A DNA stretch of 64,000 bases from Streptomyces dangxiongensis (GTDB lineage: Bacteria; Actinomycetota; Actinomycetes; Streptomycetales; Streptomycetaceae): positions 7,192,001-7,256,000 of the forward strand of contig NZ_CP033073.1 of assembly GCF_003675325.1 (NCBI RefSeq), given 5' to 3'. The stretch's first letter is position 1. Each line of letters begins with the position of its first letter. Below the pieces are notes generated by a model, which searched no databases, was not told the origin of the DNA, and saw nothing but the letters and a program-made list of their open reading frames with translations. Positions 59,951 through 64,000 of this stretch are shown here, one piece after another. Made by a program: the position numbers and the translations under genes.

Positions 59951-62020
59951 TTACTGTGCGCGGGCGATGAGCAGGGCGACGTCGTCGTGGTTGTCCGGGT
60001 GGTGAAGGGTGCGCAGGAGGAGGTCGCACACCTCCTCCAGGGGGCGCTCGGGGTCGTCGAGCAGGGACAGCAGGAAGTCCAGGCGTTCGTCCAGCGAGTG
60101 GCGGCGGGTCTCGACCAGTCCGTCGGTGTAGAAGACCAGCTCGTCGCCGGGTGCGAAGTCGACGGTGACCGTGGAGAAGCCGACGCCGCCCACTCCGAGG
60201 GGCACCCCGGTGGGCAGGTCGAGCAGCTCCGGCGGGCGGCCGGGCCGGACGCGGGCCGGCGGCAGATGGCCGGCGTTGGCGATCCGGCACTGCCGCAGAT
60301 GCGGGTCGTGGACGGCGTACACGCAGGTCGCGATGGAGTGGTCCAGGGCGGACGTGGTCTTGTCCAGGTGTTCCAGCAGCCGGGCCGGGTCGAGGTCGAG
60401 CGAGGCCAGGGTGGTGGTCGCGGTGCGCAGCCGGCCCATCGTGGCGGCGGCGTCGATGCCGCTGCCCATCACGTCGCCCACGACGAGCGCGGTCTTGCCG
60501 CCGTCCAGCGGGATGACGTCGAACCAGTCGCCGCCGACCTCGCTGGTGGCGCCCGCCGGCTGGTAGCGGGAGGCGACCTCCAGGCCGGTGGTGACCGGCG
60601 GGCGGCCGGGCAGCAGGCTGCGCTGAAGGGTGAGCGCGGTGTTGCGGGCGTTCTGGTACCAGCGCGCGTTGTCGATCTGCACGGCCGCGCGGGCGGCCAG
60701 CTCCCGCGCCAGCAGGACGTCGTCCTCGTCGAACGGCGCCGGGTTGCGGGTGCGCTTGAGGTCGAGCGCCCCCAGCACCTCGCCGCGCGCGATCAGCGGC
60801 ACCGCGAGATACGAGTGCAGGCCCGCCCGGCCCAGCAGCACGGCGGCCTCGGCGGAGCGGGCGATGCGCGGCAGGTCGTCGTCCTTGACCTGCGGGACCA
60901 GCACCGCCTCACCCGTGCGCACACACTCGGTGACCAGGCGGTCGGAGGCGTAGCGGGCGATCTGGCCGGGCGGGTCGGCGGCCCGTACCGCCTCCGTGTC
61001 CTCGTCCGGGCGGACCGCGAGCGCCCGGATCACCGCGGACTCCGACGGGCCCAGAGTGCTGGGCCGTCCCTCCACGACCGCGTCCAGCAGGTCCACGGCG
61101 GCCACGTCCGCCAGTTCGGGCACGGCGACGTCGGCCAGTTCACAGGCGGTGCGCTCCAGTTCGAGCGTCGTGCCGATCCGCGTGGAGGCGTCGGCGATGA
61201 CCGCGAGCCGGCGCCGGGCCGCCTCCGCCTCGACGGAGGCCCGGTGCTGCTCGGTGATGTCGACCAGCGAGACCGCCACACCGAGCACGTTGCCCATGGC
61301 GTCCTCCAGCCGGTACAGCGAGTGGGACCAGGTGTGGTCCGCGTCCGGGTCGGCCGCGGTACGGCCGACGAGTGTGCCGTCGACCAGCGGCACACCCGTC
61401 TCCAGCACCCGCCGGGTGGCGGCCTCCAGCGCGTCGGCGTCCACCCGCGGCAGCATCTCGCGCAGGGTCCGGCCCACGTGCTCGGCGGCCGGCAGACCGT
61501 TGATCCTCTCCAGGGCCGGGTTGACCGAGACGAACCGCAGCCGGGTGTCGAGGACGCCGTACCCGATCGGGGACTGCTTCACCATCCGCTCGGACAGCGC
61601 CACGTCCTGCTCCAGCCGCCGTACGGTCGACTGGTCGGCGGCCAGGCCGAGCGCGTAGACGTCCCCGTGGTCGTCCAGCAGCCGCATGTTGCGGAACTCC
61701 ACCAGCCGGGTGCTGCCGTCCTTGTGCCGGACGGGGAAGCCGCCGGCCCAGCTCTGCCCGGTGCGCAGTACGTCGGCGAAGAGGGCGCCGACCAGCCGCA
61801 TGTGCCGTTCGTGCACCATCAGCCGGGCGGCGTGCTGCCCGAGGGCCTCCCGCGCGGTGTATCCGAACAGCTCCTCGGCCTGCGGACTCCACAGGACGAT
61901 GCGGCCGTCCGTGTCCAGGACCACCGACGCCACGCCCAGCACGTCGAGCAGCCCGCCCGGCCGCAACGGCCCGGGCACCGGCCCGTCGCCCTCGGCCACC
62001 GGAGCCTCGGCTGCACTCAT
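59951..62020 (-). CDS. PAS-PAS-GAF-PP2C (SpoIIE-type) phosphatase
   Basis: The 689-residue multidomain signalling protein has a first PAS domain (about 25-135, VVLDTDGRIVLWSPQAEELFGY), a second PAS domain (about 145-265, SPIGYGVLDTRLRFVSVNPA), a GAF domain (about 275-445, YLAVPLIARGEVLGALDL) and a C-terminal PP2C phosphatase (about 465-689) with GGDWFDVIPL, VGDVMGSGIDAA, NAGHLPP and VFYTDGLVE. All metal-binding Asp residues are visible. No membrane helix, so it senses cytosolic cues and probably acts on an anti-anti-sigma factor. Transcribed alone. Confidence 0.93.
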   Translation of the reverse strand: MSAAEAPVAEGDGPVPGPLRPGGLLDVLGVASVVLDTDGRIVLWSPQAEELFGYTAREALGQHAARLMVHERHMRLVGALFADVLRTGQSWAGGFPVRHKDGSTRLVEFRNMRLLDDHGDVYALGLAADQSTVRRLEQDVALSERMVKQSPIGYGVLDTRLRFVSVNPALERINGLPAAEHVGRTLREMLPRVDADALEAATRRVLETGVPLVDGTLVGRTAADPDADHTWSHSLYRLEDAMGNVLGVAVSLVDITEQHRASVEAEAARRRLAVIADASTRIGTTLELERTACELADVAVPELADVAAVDLLDAVVEGRPSTLGPSESAVIRALAVRPDEDTEAVRAADPPGQIARYASDRLVTECVRTGEAVLVPQVKDDDLPRIARSAEAAVLLGRAGLHSYLAVPLIARGEVLGALDLKRTRNPAPFDEDDVLLARELAARAAVQIDNARWYQNARNTALTLQRSLLPGRPPVTTGLEVASRYQPAGATSEVGGDWFDVIPLDGGKTALVVGDVMGSGIDAAATMGRLRTATTTLASLDLDPARLLEHLDKTTSALDHSIATCVYAVHDPHLRQCRIANAGHLPPARVRPGRPPELLDLPTGVPLGVGGVGFSTVTVDFAPGDELVFYTDGLVETRRHSLDERLDFLLSLLDDPERPLEEVCDLLLRTLHHPDNHDDVALLIARAQ

Positions 62021-62332
62021 GCCACGCACCGCCTTCGCCCGTCCGCACGGCACGTCGTCCCCCGTGCCGACTCCCCTTGTTCTACCGCGCTCACACCGAG
62101 TCTCCGCCGCCTTCGCCGTCTACCTCCACCATCTCTCAACACGGCGCCGCGCGTCCGCCGGCGCCGGCACCGGCGGACGCGCGGTGCGGGGCTCGCTGCC
62201 GGACCGTACCGCGCGGTCCCGCGGGCCGTGAGAGTTCACGCTCATGTTGCTGCATTGGCCTGTACATGACTATCGCGCCACGCCAGACTGTCCGCCGACC
62301 GAGTGCCTCCACCCCCCGTCCAGGAGTCGCCC
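62021..62332. promoter_or_regulatory. divergent promoter region, no gene seen
   Basis: This 312-bp region between the phosphatase and the secreted-protein gene includes the AT-richer TTGTTCTACCGC near 62075 and CATGTTGCTGCATTGGCCTGTACATGACTA near 62242-62271 (split here by function, not exact limits), where promoters for the plus-strand gene are likely. No frame has coding bias. Confidence 0.35.
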
Positions 62333-63214
62333 ATGCCCGCGTCCGCCCGGGAACGCCGTCACGCAGCTCTCGCCGGCCTCGTCGCCCTCGCCACCGCCGC
62401 CGTCGTGTCCCTGATCGCGCCCACGCCCGCCGCGGCGGCCGGCACCTGGACCGAGACCGGCTCCGACCGCGCCGACCCGCTGACCGAGAGCCAGGGCCTG
62501 GCCTCGGTGGAGGTGCCCGCGAACAGCCCCAACCGCTACACCGGCATCGGCACCATCCCCCTCGGCCTGTCCGCCCGGGGCTGGAACCACGTGGGCGACC
62601 CCGACGCCACCTACGGCGGCTACTACATCGAGCCCTACCAGCGGGACTCCGGCAACTCGAAGATGTTCCGCGTGCAGGCGCCCGGCGGCACCTGGTCGGA
62701 GTACGTCCACACGCTCGGCCCGGACGAGGCGCTGAACAACTCCTGGGCGGCCGTCTCGCCCGACGGCCGGTGGATGCTGTCCGGCGAGTGGGGCACGATG
62801 ACCCGCCTGCTGATCTTCCCCACCCCGGGCGTCAACCCGTCCACCTCCCCCTCGGCGAACCTCCCGCAGACCGGGACCGTCCGTCTGGACCACGCCGTCC
62901 GTGACGTCCAGGGCTGCGACTTCTCCGGACCGACGACCCTGCTGTGCTCCTCCGACGACCCGGACGGTTCCCTCTTCGGTCTCACCAAGCCGCTGCTCCG
63001 CATCGATCTGTCGGCCGCCCCGGACGGCACGGCGGACGTCTCCGGCCATGTCACCGCCCTGCGCCAGCTACCGCTGCGCAGCTCCTGCTCCGGGAACTTC
63101 GAGGCGGAGGGCATCGACTACGACCGCCGCGGCGGCGTCCTGCGCGTCATCGTGGTCTCACCCGGCTTCTGCGTGCTGACGGACAGCAAGACGTACAAGT
63201 TCTCCGAGAGCTGA
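62333..63214 (+). CDS. secreted protein of unknown function
   Basis: The 293-residue precursor has a basic start (ASARERRHAALAGL), a hydrophobic signal core and a cleavage region ending PAAAAG. The mature protein is rich in beta-type sequence with YTGIGTIPLG, NNSWAAVSPDGRWMLSGEWG and paired Cys residues (VQGCDFSG, LLCSSDDP, SSCSGNF, GFCVLTD), resembling a beta-propeller or sandwich stabilised by disulfides. AGGAG lies 5 bases before ATG 62333. I do not recognise a characterised relative. Confidence 0.75.
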   Translation: MPASARERRHAALAGLVALATAAVVSLIAPTPAAAAGTWTETGSDRADPLTESQGLASVEVPANSPNRYTGIGTIPLGLSARGWNHVGDPDATYGGYYIEPYQRDSGNSKMFRVQAPGGTWSEYVHTLGPDEALNNSWAAVSPDGRWMLSGEWGTMTRLLIFPTPGVNPSTSPSANLPQTGTVRLDHAVRDVQGCDFSGPTTLLCSSDDPDGSLFGLTKPLLRIDLSAAPDGTADVSGHVTALRQLPLRSSCSGNFEAEGIDYDRRGGVLRVIVVSPGFCVLTDSKTYKFSES

Positions 63215-63310
63215 GGTGTGCGCGGCGGCCGGTGATGTTTTCCTGAGGATGGACGCGGTTCGGTGGGATACCCGTTCCACCGCAGCGCGGCTACGAAAGG
63301 ACAGGCATCA

Positions 63311-63682
63311 ATGACAGACACGGAGCGGTCGCACCCGGAAACCGTCACGGTGGAGCTCAGCGGCTCCGCGGAGGACGCCCGCATCGTCTTCGACGCGCTG
63401 GGGTCGTGTTTCGCCTCCGACCGGGGCGCGGACGAGAGCCCTCAGCAACTGCACACGTCACGCCCGATGGTGTGGTCCGGCACGTACGACGTCGCGGACA
63501 CCCGTGCGGGTGACTGCCCGGAGGTCCGGCTGGGGTCGGCCGTCCAGGCGGACGTGCAGGGCGGCCCCTGGGCCGTCAGCCGGTTCCGCACCACCCTGGA
63601 CTCGATGTTCACCGTGCAGGAGACCTCCGCGGCCTCGGGCGACCAGGAACGGGACCTCCACCTGCGCCTGGAGAGCCGCTGA
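63311..63682 (+). CDS. small hypothetical soluble protein
   Basis: The 123-residue acidic protein begins MTDTERSHPETVTVELSG and contains ARIVFDALGSCFASDRG and FRTTLDSMFTVQE. Alternating hydrophobic pattern suggests an alpha/beta fold. GAAAGGACAGG stands upstream of the ATG. No signal or membrane segment, no named family. Convergent with the tautomerase gene, 10 bp apart. Confidence 0.65.
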   Translation: MTDTERSHPETVTVELSGSAEDARIVFDALGSCFASDRGADESPQQLHTSRPMVWSGTYDVADTRAGDCPEVRLGSAVQADVQGGPWAVSRFRTTLDSMFTVQETSAASGDQERDLHLRLESR

Positions 63683-63692
63683 CCCGGCGCGG

Positions 63693-64000
63693 TCACGCCC
63701 CGGCCGGCTCGCCGCCGGCCGGGGCGTACCGCGCCAGGCCGTGGCCGAAGGACCAGTCGGCGCAGCCGTTCTCGGTCAGGGTGACGAACACATTGCGCGG
63801 CTCGGTGCCGGTGCGTTCGTGCACCAGCTCCGCGATCCGCCGGTACAGGGCGGGCTTGAGGTCCGCGCCGCGCCCGGCGCGCAGGGTGATCGCGACGGAC
63901 ACCGCCGAGTCGTCCCGGAGCACCCCCGGGCAGCCGTCGTGGAGCAGGGTGCTGCGGACGCCGTCGTGGCCGGTCAGCACCTGGAAGCGGTCCTCGGGCG
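63693..64000 (-). CDS. tautomerase-family protein, N-terminus outside window
   Basis: The frame is open to the window edge, and the visible part reads PEDRFQVLTGHDG, AVSVAITLRAGRGADLKPALY, RRIAELVHERTG and a tail with FVTLTENGCADWSFGHGLARY. This matches the 4-oxalocrotonate-tautomerase-like family of about 130 residues (two fused beta-alpha-beta halves). The catalytic N-terminal Pro would lie beyond position 64000. An internal GTG at 63980 is not the true start. Confidence 0.75.
   Translation of the reverse strand, partial: PEDRFQVLTGHDGVRSTLLHDGCPGVLRDDSAVSVAITLRAGRGADLKPALYRRIAELVHERTGTEPRNVFVTLTENGCADWSFGHGLARYAPAGGEPAGA

Noticed and set aside
59900..62269. 789-residue plus-strand open frame
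   Set aside because: It is antisense to the PAS-PAS-GAF-PP2C gene, whose domains are all intact.

Overview
The window is high-GC actinobacterial DNA, almost certainly from a Streptomyces chromosome. The evidence is the very strong G/C third-position bias, many GTG starts, ATGA/GTGA start-stop overlaps, and actinomycete hallmark families: DUF4232 lipoprotein, SPW-repeat protein, SseB, DUF2795, CAP-domain secreted proteins, paired CrcB with DUF190, and PAS/GAF/PP2C phosphatases. No rRNA, tRNA, CRISPR array, insertion sequence or integrase was recognised. The content is mostly metabolic, stress and regulatory, with several frameshifted or decayed genes.

Layout. 1-4.5 kb: an RsbQ-like hydrolase coupled to an RsbP-like PAS/PP2C phosphatase (cut by the window edge), then an oxidoreductase divergent from a GlxA-type AraC regulator. 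5.2-12.1 kb: a stress and redox/iron neighbourhood with a tiny acidic protein, two hemerythrin-like (HHE) proteins, an SPW membrane protein, a glutamate-cysteine-ligase-like enzyme, a ferritin-like diiron-type protein, a DUF2231-Rieske protein and a GlsB/YeaQ membrane protein. 12.2-15 kb: a hydroxy-amino-acid operon (YheO-type regulator, DSD1/D-threonine-aldolase-like protein with an apparent internal deletion, threonine/serine dehydratase). 15-18.8 kb: type II thioesterase, cyclophilin, NAD kinase, lipoprotein. 19-21.6 kb: an unusual ECF sigma factor fused to a zinc-binding anti-sigma-like motif, a membrane helix and an extracellular CAP domain, facing a secreted CAP protein. 22-24.7 kb: small acidic protein, DUF2795, a decayed isochorismatase, SseB, MarR and VOC proteins.

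24.9-33 kb is a galactan/galactoside utilisation locus: LacI regulator, ABC importer (binding protein and two permeases, no ATPase), divergent GH42 beta-galactosidase and secreted GH53 endo-galactanase. Three near-identical palindromes lie in the divergent promoter region. The GH53 gene and the next two genes (ArsR regulator, SMP-30/strictosidine-synthase-like protein) carry four single-base frameshifts within about 1.6 kb. 34.6-36.8 kb: fluoride exporter genes (crcB-DUF190-crcB) and uppP. 36.9-41.6 kb: FadR-type regulator, asparaginase, aspartase and glutaminase, together an Asn/Asp/Gln-degrading neighbourhood.

41.7-54.4 kb: a D,D-carboxypeptidase, a compact second Rho, cytochrome P450, a PAF-acetylhydrolase-like membrane esterase with three phased operator-like palindromes upstream, an NTF2-like/PadR divergent pair, lipoprotein, methyltransferase, a HutC/DasR-like regulator with a dre-like site, a serine-hydrolase beta-lactamase relative and an acetyl-xylan-esterase-family protein. 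54.6-64 kb: a molybdenum (sulfite-oxidase-fold) oxidoreductase with its flavin reductase, a GNAT enzyme preceded by a 15-codon ORF, a MarR/membrane-exporter pair, a HemK-like methyltransferase gene broken by an exact 11-bp tandem duplication, a second PAS-GAF-PP2C phosphatase, secreted and hypothetical proteins, and the start-truncated end of a tautomerase gene.
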